Assembly (NCBI RefSeq): GCF_004765805.1 | Contig: NZ_SBIU01000008.1 | Coordinates: forward strand, 1 to 64,000 | DNA: 64,000 bases | Direction of reading: 5' to 3' | Source of the DNA: Halorussus halobius | GTDB lineage: Archaea > Halobacteriota > Halobacteria > Halobacteriales > Haladaptataceae | Shown here: piece after piece, positions 32,590 through 41,307 of the stretch | Layout of the letters: each line of letters starts with the position of its first letter | How positions within the stretch are numbered: the stretch's first letter is position 1 | Notes under the pieces: generated by a model | Database searches by the model: none | What the model saw: the letters and a program-made list of their open reading frames with translations, nothing else | What the model was told of the DNA's origin: nothing | Made by a program: the position numbers and the translations under genes

Positions 32590-32598
32590 AGTACTTAT
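32590..32598 (+). promoter_or_regulatory. TATA box for the hydrolase gene
   Basis: TACTTATAT lies about 33 bp before ATG 32627 and 21 bp before ATG 32615. Archaeal spacing puts transcription start near 32620, so a leaderless or nearly leaderless start at 32627 is more likely than 32615. Confidence 0.5.
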
Positions 32599-32626
32599 AT
32601 CCTCTCGCTGAGATATGTATGAGAAA

Positions 32627-33289
32627 ATGAACGTCGAAGACGTCGAACTCTCCGTCGATGGTGACTGCGTTCCCGGACGGTTGAACGTGCCCGACGATCC
32701 GACTGGCGCGGGCGTCATCTGCCTTCCAGGTGCCGAACACGGCCCGTATGGTGACGTTTTCGACAGGGTGGCTCGGGCGGCGTCCGAACGAGGACTGTAC
32801 TTCCTGCGATACGAAAGTTGGGCCGACATGGGCGACATCCAGCAGAAGACGCTTGGGCGACTGCACCGCGAAATCGACGCGGCGTTCGACCTGCTGGCAT
32901 CCCGCGACTGTACAGAGACAAGTCTCGTCGGGAAGAGTGCCGGTGGCGGCATTGTACTCACGTACGCGCCGGGGAGAGCGAATCGACTGGTGGTGTGGGC
33001 CCCCGCTATCCGGCTCGCTGCCGAATCAAACGTTGACGCCATCCTCGAACAGCGGTTAGCGGACACCGACGGTGCTCAAGTCGGTCCCGACCGACTCGAG
33101 ACCATCGACGTTCCAGTGTGTATCCTTCAGGGCGAGGATGACGAAGGGTTCCTCGAAAATTCGCGGGAACTCGTCGATGACCTACCGAACGCAGAACTGG
33201 TCGAAATCGAAGGGCTCGACCACTCGTTCACGGGATCGCCCTTCGATCGAATCGTCGTTGACGAAACGATAGCCCGTCTGACGGCGTAG
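32627..33289 (+). CDS. alpha/beta hydrolase, dienelactone-hydrolase-like, 220 aa
   Basis: Cytosolic alpha/beta-hydrolase fold. Nucleophile elbow GKSAGG is at about residues 103-108, acid 'LQGEDDEGF' at about 170, and His in 'EGLDHSFTG' at about 201: a complete Ser-Asp-His set. An oxyanion-type 'ICLPGAEHG' lies near residue 35. Substrate unknown; relatives cleave small esters or amides. ATG 32615 would add four residues. It is a single gene with its own promoter, on the foreign segment between IS remnants and the GNAT gene, and was probably acquired. Confidence 0.75.
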   Translation: MNVEDVELSVDGDCVPGRLNVPDDPTGAGVICLPGAEHGPYGDVFDRVARAASERGLYFLRYESWADMGDIQQKTLGRLHREIDAAFDLLASRDCTETSLVGKSAGGGIVLTYAPGRANRLVVWAPAIRLAAESNVDAILEQRLADTDGAQVGPDRLETIDVPVCILQGEDDEGFLENSRELVDDLPNAELVEIEGLDHSFTGSPFDRIVVDETIARLTA

Positions 33290-33502
33290 ACCGCCTCGGG
33301 CCGACTGCGAACGGACTCCGACATCCAACCTCATTTCGCCTCTTATGGGTCCGTTACCGAACGCCAGAGCGACAGCGACCGCCGCCCAGCAAGACGGTGC
33401 ACCGCTAATTGACTAATTTCTTTATTAACCTTATATTATTCAATAGAATTTATACCAATTCTTTTTGTACTATTGAGTGAACCTAGTGATTGGTCCATAT
33501 CT
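33290..33502. other. AT-rich intergenic stretch
   Basis: No gene is visible in these 213 bp. The part from 33408 to 33480 is strikingly AT-rich (TTTATTAACCTTATATTATT and similar). It lies between convergent ends of the hydrolase and GNAT genes, so it is likely a terminator region or relic of foreign DNA rather than a promoter. Confidence 0.4.
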
Positions 33503-34615
33503 TCATCGCGTTCTTCGCCTAGTCTTCTTTCGATCGAGTCGGACCGAGCCGCCGAAGCGGTAGTGGTCGGGACGAACCGCCTCGACCCGCCAGCCGTGCC
33601 TCCCGAGAAAGTCGATGGCCGCCTGACTCGTGCCGGGGAGACTCTGATACACCTTGTGATAGCCATTGGCCGCCGCCCTGGCGACCGCGATTCTCACGAG
33701 TCGGCTTCCGATATCCCGGCGACGGAAGTCCGGACGGAGGCCGGTAGTCAGTTCGGCCATGTGGTCGAGATACTCGATTCTGGGCAGGGCCAAGTGCGTC
33801 CAGCCGACGAGTCGAGCGTCACCTGACGAGCCGCGGTCCACCGTGGCGATGAAGAACAGCCGCGAGCGAATGTCGGTGTCGCGGATGACGGTCCCTTCGG
33901 AAGCGAGTTGTGCGGCCACGCTTTCGGCGACCACGTACGTCTGGTCGTCGGTGACGGCGCGGATACGTTCTACGAGGTCCGTGAGGTCTTCTTGTCTGGC
34001 CGGGCGAAACGTCACGTCGATATCGCCCAGTCGGTACGTCTTCTCGACCTCGGTGGTGCGTGCGACTTGGAGTGTCCCCGCATCCGATTCGAGATAGCCG
34101 TGCTGAACGAGCCACTGAATTGCGAGAGCGAGGCTCTCGATCGGCAAGTCGATTCGCTCGTGAATCTCGTTATCGGAGACGACCCCGTACCGTTCGAAGT
34201 AGCGGTAGACGCGCTTTTCGGCCTCGGTCTCGAAGTCGAGCGCCGCGAACGCTTCGAGCAGGTCGTCGTCTACCGGCGAACCCGAGTTCGCCGGTCGTTC
34301 GGACTAGCGTGGCTCGGGACAGTCAGTCCCGGTCAGGTTCCCGCTCCGGGGTGGCGGGCTACGTTGCGACCCGCTAACTCTCCGTCGCTCGCGGCGGTCC
34401 GCTGGCGGGTCGCCACCTCGGACGGTCTGGTCCGCGTAGTCGTCCCCGCGTGACCGAGAGTAAGCACTGCCGTATCGACGGTCCTCCGGCACAGCGCTCG
34501 AAGTCGACCGGATATCGCCTCCGACCTCGGAGCTGTCGGCGGGTCGGTCTCGACGCCGGGTTCGCGGTCCGCCGTACTTGGGGAGCTGATTTGTGTCTTC
34601 GGGGTCGTCGGTCAT
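33503..34615 (-). pseudogene. winged-helix plus GNAT acetyltransferase gene interrupted by an in-frame TAG
   Basis: One reading frame runs from ATG 34615 (MTDDPEDTNQLPKYGG, a disordered Arg-rich N-terminus) to a TAG at 34304-34306. It then continues in frame from 34303 through a winged helix ('TEAEKRVYRYFERYGVVSDNEIHERIDLP') into a GNAT domain ('ITVTFRPARQEDL'-like start, 'LRPDFRRRDIGSRLVRIAVARAAANGYHKVY' CoA site, 'AIDFLGRHGWRVE'). No ATG or GTG occurs between the TAG and the middle of the winged helix, so the GNAT part has no good start of its own. Either a nonsense mutation has inactivated it or the TAG is read through. Confidence 0.55.
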
Positions 34616-34680
34616 AGAGCGGGATTCGATACCGCTCCTTAGAAGCCTTGCTTATCGGTAGCATTGCACACAATATTGAG

Positions 34681-34830
34681 ATGTTACCCGCGACGTCACT
34701 ACCGGAGTTCGATGGACCGAAGGAGCCAGTAGACATCGTGTACGATTCACTCGACGTGACCGCACGCCAAGAGTCAGGAGAGACAACCTGGTTTCTGGCG
34801 GCTACTCCAGTAGATACTATATCTAGGTAG
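34681..34830 (+). CDS. possible small protein, 49 aa
   Basis: ATG 34681 gives MLPATSLPEFDGPKEPVDIVYDSL and ends 'TTWFLAATPVDTISR'. Balanced, acidic composition makes it possible as a gene, but no homologue is recognised and no clear promoter precedes it. It could also be the leftover of a truncated gene from the inserted segment. Confidence 0.25.
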   Translation: MLPATSLPEFDGPKEPVDIVYDSLDVTARQESGETTWFLAATPVDTISR

Positions 34831-34835
34831 AATCA

Positions 34836-34846
34836 AACTTTTATAT
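34836..34846 (+). promoter_or_regulatory. TATA element upstream of pilC
   Basis: ACTTTTATATA is the best TATA-like sequence in front of pilC, with an AT-rich tail (GCAAAATTTTAAGTAC). Start would be near 34870, giving a leader of about 45 nt that carries GAGGAGGACA (34904-34913) just before GTG 34917. It may have arisen with the insertion that separated pilC from pilB. Confidence 0.45.
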
Positions 34847-34916
34847 ACTTGTTGCAAAATTTTAAGTACTAAAGCGGGACGAACTACGGTCATGAACGCG
34901 ATTCGAGGAGGACAGA

Positions 34917-36809
34917 GTGAACAGGTCGCCTGACCCGGCCCAATCGCTGTCGGTCCTCGACCGCGCGCTCTACGCGCTGTTCTCCAGACACGCCGACAGC
35001 GACCGCCACGACGCCGACCGCAAGCGCTACCGCGCGACCAACGTCGCGACCAGTTTCGACGTCTACCTCTCGCGGACGTACGGCCTGTCGTGGCTGGCGT
35101 TCGGCCTCGTCGCGGGCTGGACGTTCGCGGTCGCGGTCGCGCTCCCGGACGCCACGCTGGCGGCGGTCGTCGGGTTCGTCCGCCGAGGCGTCCCCGGGCT
35201 CGGTGCGCTCGCGCTTCCGAACGTCTCGCGGACCGCGCTCGCGGTCGGGGCGGGACTGGCTGTCGGGGTCGTCGCCAAGCGCGCCACGGTCGCGCTCGGC
35301 GGGCGATACCTCCAGTGGGCCGCGAGCGCCCGGCGGTCGAACATCGAGGCCACGCTGCCCGGCGCGGTCCGGTACCTCCACGCGCTGTCGTCGGGGAGCG
35401 ACGACGGCGGGGCCATGCTCCGGAAGGTCTCGGACCGCCCGCAGGCCTACGGCGAGACCGCCGTCGCCTTCCGGACCGCGCTCAACAAGGCCACCCTCAC
35501 CGGGAGCCTCGCCGAGGGCCTGCGAATCGTCGCCCGCGACACGCCCTCGCGGGACGTGCTCGCGCCGTTCCTCGTGAAGTTCCGCGAACACGCCGAGCAG
35601 GGGCCGGACGCGTTGGCCCAGTACCTCCGGATGGAGAGTCGGATGCTGTCGAACCGGCAGTCCCGGAGCCGCGAACAGGCCAGCGACTTCCTCGAACTCC
35701 TCGCGGAGATGTTCGTCGTTCTGCTCGTCCTTCCGGCGCTGCTCGTCATCATCGTCACGGTGATGAGCGTGCTCGCGCCGGGGCTGGGCGCGACCACCGA
35801 CACGCCGTTCGGCCCGACGACCGTCCGCGAGCTGTTGGTGTACGGGAGCGCGGCGTTCATCCTCGTCGTCGGCGCGGGCGCGGCCGCCGTCGTCGAGACG
35901 CTCCGGCCGCCCGACCAGTCCGGGCGTCACCACCGCCGACCCGACGGCGCGCTCGCCGTCCTCGCCACCGCGCTTCGGAATCCCGCGAGCGCGGTGGTCG
36001 TCTTCGCTCCGCTCGGGGCTCTGCTGGGACTGGGACTCTACACGAGCGGCCACCGCCCGGTCAGCGCGCTGTTGCTCGCCTACGTGGCGGCGGCAGTTCC
36101 CACCGGAGCGGTAGCGCTCCGGCGGGCCACTCTCGACGACGCGAAAGACCGGGAGATAACGGACTTCGTCCACGCGGTGTCGGGCCACGTCAGCCTCGGT
36201 CGGCCGTTCCCCGCGGCGGTCGAGCGGGTCGCCCGCGACGTGGACCTGGGCGCGCTGAACGACGACGTGGCCGACCTCGCGTTCAACGCGAACCTCACCA
36301 CCCGCGACGGGGACCGCCAGACCGCCGCGCTCTCTCGGTTCGTCGACCGCGTGGGCACGCCGCTGGCCGACCAGACCATCGGGCTGGTCACGGGCGCGCT
36401 CGACGCGGGCGGGGACGCCGAGGCCGTCTTCGAGACGCTACAGGCCGAGATCGGTCGGCTCTACCACGAGAAGAAGGCCCTGCGGTCGAACATGCTGGTG
36501 TACGTTGCAGTCGGCTGGACCACGGCGCTGCTCGTGGTCGGCATCATGGTCGCGGTCGAGGGGTACGTCCTCGACAGCTTCGTGCAGCTCTCGGCGGTCT
36601 CGACCGCCGACGCCGGCGTCGCGCTCGACCCGAACGCGGTCCAGCCCGCCCGCGACCGGTGGCGGTTCTACGTCGTGACCCAGGCGACGATGCTGGCCTG
36701 CGGCTGGTTCGCGGGTTACGCCAGCAGGGGCCGCTACGAGGCGTTGCTCCACTCGGGCGCGCTGGTCGGCATCGCGCACTTCGTGTTCGCCGGGGCGGGG
36801 ATAGTATGA
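34917..36809 (+). CDS. pilC: type IV pilus/archaellum-like membrane platform protein (PilC/TadC-like), 630 aa
   Basis: Integral membrane partner of PilB. Two T2SSF-type cytoplasmic domains are each followed by membrane helices: the first around residues 130-270 ('AVRYLHALSSGSDDGGAMLRKVSDRPQAYGETAV...'), helices near 262-320, then a second copy (about 410-530, 'FVHAVSGHVSLGRPFPAAVERVARDVDLG') and C-terminal helices. GTG 34917 follows a strong GAGGAGG. Its stop overlaps the next ATG. It is normally co-transcribed with pilB; here it has its own promoter. Confidence 0.85.
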   Translation: MNRSPDPAQSLSVLDRALYALFSRHADSDRHDADRKRYRATNVATSFDVYLSRTYGLSWLAFGLVAGWTFAVAVALPDATLAAVVGFVRRGVPGLGALALPNVSRTALAVGAGLAVGVVAKRATVALGGRYLQWAASARRSNIEATLPGAVRYLHALSSGSDDGGAMLRKVSDRPQAYGETAVAFRTALNKATLTGSLAEGLRIVARDTPSRDVLAPFLVKFREHAEQGPDALAQYLRMESRMLSNRQSRSREQASDFLELLAEMFVVLLVLPALLVIIVTVMSVLAPGLGATTDTPFGPTTVRELLVYGSAAFILVVGAGAAAVVETLRPPDQSGRHHRRPDGALAVLATALRNPASAVVVFAPLGALLGLGLYTSGHRPVSALLLAYVAAAVPTGAVALRRATLDDAKDREITDFVHAVSGHVSLGRPFPAAVERVARDVDLGALNDDVADLAFNANLTTRDGDRQTAALSRFVDRVGTPLADQTIGLVTGALDAGGDAEAVFETLQAEIGRLYHEKKALRSNMLVYVAVGWTTALLVVGIMVAVEGYVLDSFVQLSAVSTADAGVALDPNAVQPARDRWRFYVVTQATMLACGWFAGYASRGRYEALLHSGALVGIAHFVFAGAGIV

Positions 36810-37546
36810 CCGGCGACCGAACGACCGTCCGCGCCCAGTCGAACGTCGTCGGCGTCGCGATCCTGCTCGGCGTGGTCGTGGTGTCGCTGGGGACGCTGAC
36901 TGCCGGCATCGGCTCGGTAGTCGAGGAGAACGCCGCGACCGCCGACGCCGCCCGGGTGGCCGCCGACCTCGACGCGGCGCTCGACCCCGTGGAAGCCACC
37001 GGCGTCCACCGCGGCCGGGCGTCGTTCACCGACGGACGGCTCCAGACCGTCGAGCGCGAGCTTCGAGTTCTGAACGAGTCGGGCCCCGTTGGACCGCCGA
37101 TTCGAGTCGACGCCTTGGTGTTCACCGCCGGCGACCGCCGGGTGACGTTCCTCGCGGGCGCTATCGTTCGCGGCCCGCCGGACAACGCCCGGATGCGAAC
37201 GCCGCCGCCGATAACCGCCTCGCGCGGCGGCGAGGGCGGCGTGCTCGTGGTCGGCGCGCCCGAACTGAACGGGACGGTCGGCGTCTCGGCCACCGGCGGC
37301 GGCTCGGCGCTCGTCCGGACGAACGTCACCCATCGGCGGAACGAACTCGGGAACGGGTCCTACCGCGTCGCGGTCGAGACCGAGACGCCCGACGCGTGGC
37401 GACGGTACTTCGAGCGCCGCGACGCCGCAGTGTCGACCCGGGAGTTCGACGGCGACGGCGTGCCCAGCGTGGTCGCGTCGTACCCCGGCGAGCGAGTGGG
37501 CTATCTCGTGGTCCACGACATGCGACTGGAGGTGCAGAATGGGTAA
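36806..37546 (+). CDS. pilin-like secreted/membrane protein, 246 aa
   Basis: ATG 36806 overlaps the pilC stop. N-terminus 'TTVRAQSNVVGVAILLGVVVVSLGTLTAGI' is a single membrane helix preceded by Arg-Ala-Gln-Ser, as in haloarchaeal pilin-like proteins. The remainder is beta-rich and exported in prediction. It belongs to one of the conserved haloarchaeal families that accompany pilBC genes. Probable role: minor pilin or assembly component. Confidence 0.7.
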   Translation: MTGDRTTVRAQSNVVGVAILLGVVVVSLGTLTAGIGSVVEENAATADAARVAADLDAALDPVEATGVHRGRASFTDGRLQTVERELRVLNESGPVGPPIRVDALVFTAGDRRVTFLAGAIVRGPPDNARMRTPPPITASRGGEGGVLVVGAPELNGTVGVSATGGGSALVRTNVTHRRNELGNGSYRVAVETETPDAWRRYFERRDAAVSTREFDGDGVPSVVASYPGERVGYLVVHDMRLEVQNG

Positions 37547-38054
37547 GTCCCGCCGTGGGGCGGACGAGCGCGCCGTCGCGCCGGTCGTCGGCAAGGCGCT
37601 GGAGGCCAGCATCGTCGTCCTCTACATCGCGCTGCTGTCGTCGGCGCTCTACGGCAGTATCGTCCCCGAGTACCGGACTGCGGCCGGCGCGGAGGTCGGC
37701 GAGCGCGCGCTGGCCGAGTCGGCCCAGCGCGTCCAGCAGGCGGTCCCCGAGGATGCTCGCGCGGTCGCGGTCCGCCAGCAGGTGTCGCTCCCCGACACGC
37801 TTCGTGGACGGGGGTACGACGTCCGCGCGGAGAATCGGTCGCTCGTCCTCGACCACCCCGAGGAGGGCGTGGGCGGGCGAGTTCGGCTCGCGCTCCCCGA
37901 GACCGTCGAGACGGTGTCGGGCAACTGGTCGAGCTACGGGCCCGGGTTCGTCGTCGTCCGGTCGACTCCGGACGACGGCCTGGCGGTCCGACTCGAATCC
38001 GAACGACCCGACGATTGGGTCACGAACGCCTCGACGACGGGAGGCGACCGATGA
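37539..38054 (+). CDS. pilin-like membrane-anchored protein, 171 aa
   Basis: Short basic N-terminus (MGKSRRGADERAVAPVVGKA) and one helix 'LEASIVVLYIALLSSALYG', followed by a beta-rich exterior domain with N-glycosylation-type sequons (NRS, NWS, NAS). It overlaps both neighbours. 'RAVAPVVG' resembles the archaeal prepilin start 'RAVSPVIG', a peptidase recognition motif, which is good evidence for a pilin. Confidence 0.7.
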   Translation: MGKSRRGADERAVAPVVGKALEASIVVLYIALLSSALYGSIVPEYRTAAGAEVGERALAESAQRVQQAVPEDARAVAVRQQVSLPDTLRGRGYDVRAENRSLVLDHPEEGVGGRVRLALPETVETVSGNWSSYGPGFVVVRSTPDDGLAVRLESERPDDWVTNASTTGGDR

Positions 38055-38728
38055 CCCGCGCCCAGATGAACCTGTCCGCGCTCGCGGTCGCGCTCCTCGT
38101 GGTGACCACCGTCGCGACGGTCAGCCTCGGGATGGCCGACCGAGCCTATCTGAGCGCCGAGCGCGACGCCGACCAGCGCCGGGTCGCGGTGGCGCTCTCG
38201 GAGCGACTGGTCGCGGCCGATGCACCGACCACGGCTCGCGCGAACGTACTCGACCAGGGGACGATGGACGGGCTGAACGCCACCCGACTTCGCGCGCTGT
38301 TCCCCGTGGTCGGCGAGCGCGACGTGGCGGTCCGACTGGACGACCGACCCGTCGCGACCGCCGGCGACGCGACCGGTGGCACGACGATTCGCCGGGTCGT
38401 GCTGGTCGAGCGCCGGCAGCCGGTGACGCTGACGCCGTCGGTGTCTCCGGTCGAGCCCACCGTGACCCTGCCCCGGCGGTCGCCCGGCGTCACGGTCGAC
38501 CTGTCGCCGCCCGACGGGACGACGGTCGCGACCGTCCGGGCGAACGACCGGGTGGTCCTCCACGACGAGTCGGGACTGACCGGCCGGTTCGACGTCTCGC
38601 TCTCGCGGTTCGAGACCGCTACGCTGGCCTTCGAGACCGACGGCCCGCTACCCACCGGAAGCGTCGAACTGACCTACCGCCCGGCAGAGACCCGGAAGGC
38701 GGTGCTGGCGGTGACCGTCGATGCGTAG
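38051..38728 (+). CDS. pilin-like membrane-anchored protein, 225 aa
   Basis: ATG 38051 overlaps the preceding stop and the downstream gene begins within its 3' end. N-terminus 'MTRAQMNLSALAVALLVVTTVATVSLGMA' is a membrane anchor, with an extracellular beta-rich part behind it (e.g. 'SPGVTVDLSPPDGTTVATVRANDRVVLHDESG'). Likely a minor component of the same pilus-like machine; family role not established. Confidence 0.65.
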   Translation: MTRAQMNLSALAVALLVVTTVATVSLGMADRAYLSAERDADQRRVAVALSERLVAADAPTTARANVLDQGTMDGLNATRLRALFPVVGERDVAVRLDDRPVATAGDATGGTTIRRVVLVERRQPVTLTPSVSPVEPTVTLPRRSPGVTVDLSPPDGTTVATVRANDRVVLHDESGLTGRFDVSLSRFETATLAFETDGPLPTGSVELTYRPAETRKAVLAVTVDA

Positions 38729-39164
38729 CGTACGAGCCGACACTGGCGACCGCGAAGACGACCTCCGGGCACAGCTCTCGCTGTCGGTGATCGAGGCCGG
38801 AATCGGGGCCGTCCTGGTGCTCGCGGTGGCGATGGGGTTCGCTCTCGGCGTGGGGCCGCCCGACGACCGGGCGACCCAGCTCGACCTCTACGCCGAGGAC
38901 GCGGCCACGGTCCTGGCGGGCGAACCGCCCCGTCACGGCGGCTCGACTCGGCTCGCGGAGGTCGTGCGCTCGCCCGACGCCTTCGACCGCGAGCGCGCCG
39001 CGCTCGAACGCCGCGTCGCGCGCATCCTGCCCGACAACCTCATGTTCCGGGTGACGACGCCCCACGGCGCGGTCGGCTACCGCAAGCCCGGCGGCGTCGC
39101 GGTCGGCGCGACCACGGTCACGACGGCTCACGGCGACGTGACTGTCAGGGTGTGGTACGCGTGA
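38721..39164 (+). CDS. pilin-like membrane-anchored protein, 147 aa
   Basis: Helix at residues 18-42 ('LSLSVIEAGIGAVLVLAVAMGFALGV'), with Glu in the position typical of pilin Glu5-like residues, then a soluble domain of about 100 residues. Overlaps the previous gene by 8 bp and the next by 4 bp. Part of the same conserved block. Confidence 0.65.
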   Translation: MRSVRADTGDREDDLRAQLSLSVIEAGIGAVLVLAVAMGFALGVGPPDDRATQLDLYAEDAATVLAGEPPRHGGSTRLAEVVRSPDAFDRERAALERRVARILPDNLMFRVTTPHGAVGYRKPGGVAVGATTVTTAHGDVTVRVWYA

Positions 39165-39691
39165 GCGAGACGACCGGAGAGCGCGCGCAACTCGTCCTCG
39201 CGGCCGCCGCCGTGGTCGCGGTGGCGCTCGCGCCGGTCGTGGTCGCGTACCTCCAACTGGGCTATCACGGCGACGTGACCGCCAGCGAGGAGTTCGACGC
39301 GCCCGGCCGGAACGCCGACCGACTGCTCTCGCGGGCGGTCCACGACGCCGGCCGCGAGGTGCCGGGCGACTACGCGTGGGACGACCGCGAGGCCGCGGTC
39401 GAGTCGGTCCGGGACGACGTGGAGCCGAGGCTGGACGCACTCCGGTCCTCGCGGGTCGAGTCGGGGACCGTCTATCGGGTCGCGTACAACCAGTCGGCCG
39501 CCGAATCGTGGCGGGTGGCGAACTGTCCCGGCGGTCCGGACCGGCAGTTCGGCGACTGCGAGGCCCGGCGGGGCGTGGTCGTACAGGAGCGCGCGGGCGA
39601 GACTCACGTCCTCGCGGTGGCGTTCGACGTGCAGGTGACGACCGAGCGCGGCGAGATGGAACTGGTGAGCGTCGTTCAGACCGTCGAGTAG
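39161..39691 (+). CDS. pilin-like membrane-anchored protein, 176 aa
   Basis: GTG 39161 overlaps the previous stop (GTGA). The N-terminus 'RAQLVLAAAAVVAVALAPVVVAYLQLGYHGDV' forms the membrane anchor. The domain behind contains two cysteines ('VANCPGG', 'GDCEARRG') that could form a disulfide outside the cell. Last gene of the pilC operon. Confidence 0.65.
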   Translation: MSETTGERAQLVLAAAAVVAVALAPVVVAYLQLGYHGDVTASEEFDAPGRNADRLLSRAVHDAGREVPGDYAWDDREAAVESVRDDVEPRLDALRSSRVESGTVYRVAYNQSAAESWRVANCPGGPDRQFGDCEARRGVVVQERAGETHVLAVAFDVQVTTERGEMELVSVVQTVE

Positions 39692-39774
39692 CGTTGCGCG
39701 CCAACTCCCATCGCACCGACGAGGAGATGGGTCGTATGAACAGGTTTTAGTCGTTCGGTTCGGTCGAACGACCC

Positions 39775-40623
39775 GTGTACCGCCGACAGTATCTCCTGCT
39801 TACGGCCGGAGTCACGGGGCTCGCTGGCTGTTCGGGCGTCCTCGACGACGGGGAGTCGGACACGACCGACCCGACCGACGTGCGCGACCGCCGCGACACC
39901 ACGACCGCGTGGGAGACCGAACCGACGCCAACGACGGCCACTACCGCCCGGACCGAGACCACCCAGACGACGCCGGAGGTCGAGACCGAGGCGGAGACCC
40001 AGACGACCGCCGAAACCGAGACGACGAAGACACGGACGACGACCGAATCGACGCCCCCGTCGGAAGCGCTCGCCATCACCGAGATCGAGTATCCGTTGCA
40101 GACGCCAAACGAAGACGACAATTTCGCCCGCATCGACGTCGTGAACACGACCGACCGAGACCTCCAGTTTCCGGAAGTGGAGATTCGGTTCCTCGACGAG
40201 GACGACGACGTAATCCTCTCCTCTGACGCTGACATACGCACCGTCCTGGGCGGTGATACGTGGCGAATCTATGCGAAGTACCACGAAGACCCGTCCGTCG
40301 AGGACGTGACGGCCACATTCGAAGACCGGAGCGATCCGCTCGAACACGTCCCGCCGGACGGTGCGACCGTGACGGACTCGGAGTTGGTCGAGGACAGGTA
40401 CGGTAATCCGGACGTCGTGGGCAAAGTGGAGACGACCACGGAGTTCGACTACCTCGAAGCGATATGTACCTTCTACGACGAGGACGGCTACCTCCGATCC
40501 GCAGGACGGACGAACGAGACCGACGTGCCAGCAGACTCGACGTGGGAGTTCAGAGCCGAAGGCCAACTGAGCGATTTCGGCGGGAACGTCACCGACTACG
40601 AGGTCCTCCTGACCGTCGACTGA
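39775..40623 (+). CDS. lipoprotein with FxLYD-like domain, 282 aa
   Basis: GTG 39775 gives MYRRQYLLLTAGVTGLAGCSG: twin arginines and lipobox GLAGC (Cys 19). A Thr/Glu-rich linker (about 30-95) reads like a heavily O-glycosylated stalk. Two beta-sandwich domains follow; the second, 'VEDRYGNPDVVGKVETTTEFDYLEAICTFYDEDGYL', matches the FxLYD pattern. A surface-anchored protein of unknown ligand. TATA-like GTTTTAG lies about 30 bp upstream. Confidence 0.75.
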   Translation: MYRRQYLLLTAGVTGLAGCSGVLDDGESDTTDPTDVRDRRDTTTAWETEPTPTTATTARTETTQTTPEVETEAETQTTAETETTKTRTTTESTPPSEALAITEIEYPLQTPNEDDNFARIDVVNTTDRDLQFPEVEIRFLDEDDDVILSSDADIRTVLGGDTWRIYAKYHEDPSVEDVTATFEDRSDPLEHVPPDGATVTDSELVEDRYGNPDVVGKVETTTEFDYLEAICTFYDEDGYLRSAGRTNETDVPADSTWEFRAEGQLSDFGGNVTDYEVLLTVD

Positions 40624-40722
40624 CCGGTTCGTCGGCCGCGTTTGGCGAGCGAATTCCCTATCGTCCGTGAACTCGTCGACCGGGTCCACCGGTGTCATCC
40701 GGCACCCGGTCGGACGAACCAA

Positions 40723-41307
40723 TCACTCCAACTCGCCGTCCAGCCCCCACTCTGCGGCCCGCTCTTTGGCCTCCTCGCGGGCGCGGTCCCGAATTGCTTC
40801 GACCTTCCCCTCGTCGTCGAGGAACGCCTCGACCGCGTCGAGCGACCCGCTCTCCCCGTCGGCGTCGGCGTCGTCGGTCCACGCGTCGGGTGCCGCCGCA
40901 CGCGTGCGCTCGGCGAGGTCCGGGTCGCCGGCGAGGCGGTCGGCGGCCAGTCCCGGCGACACGCGTCGGTCGGGGCGGTCGAGCGCCGCGAGCGCGTCGC
41001 CCCGGAGTTCGCGGAGTTCCACGTCGTAGGGGCCGGGCGCGGCGAGGTCCGCGAGCGCGTCCGGGCCGCCGGCTCCGGTGCCGGTGTGGGTCGCCGACCG
41101 GGGGACCCCGTCCTCGAAGGTCACCACGCCCGCGCCCTCGTCGTCGAGCAGGAGCGCGTCCTGGGGCTCGAACACGGCGTAGCCCGTCAGGCTCCGGTCG
41201 AGCGCGGCGGCCAGCGGGACGGCCGGGTCCGCTTCCACGCGCGAGCGGACGAGCTCGCCCTCGGGGAGGTCGAGGGCGTCGGAGCCGGGGACGATTTCCG
41301 AGGTCAT
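40723..41307 (-). CDS. conserved haloarchaeal partner of the MinD-like ATPase, 194 aa
   Basis: ATG 41307 overlaps the ATPase stop (ATGA). The N-terminal part has beta/alpha segments ('ALDRSLTGYAVFEPQDALLLDDEGAGVVTFEDGVPRSATH'); the C-terminus ends in an acidic charged helix ('DAVEAFLDDEGKVEAIRDRAREEAKERAAEWG'). No known motif. Coupling suggests that it acts with the ATPase, perhaps as its target or regulator. Confidence 0.65.
   Translation of the reverse strand: MTSEIVPGSDALDLPEGELVRSRVEADPAVPLAAALDRSLTGYAVFEPQDALLLDDEGAGVVTFEDGVPRSATHTGTGAGGPDALADLAAPGPYDVELRELRGDALAALDRPDRRVSPGLAADRLAGDPDLAERTRAAAPDAWTDDADADGESGSLDAVEAFLDDEGKVEAIRDRAREEAKERAAEWGLDGELE

Noticed and set aside
34890..36188. 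Minus-strand open frame of 432 codons opposite pilC
   Set aside because: Arg/Gly-rich shadow of pilC without any motif.
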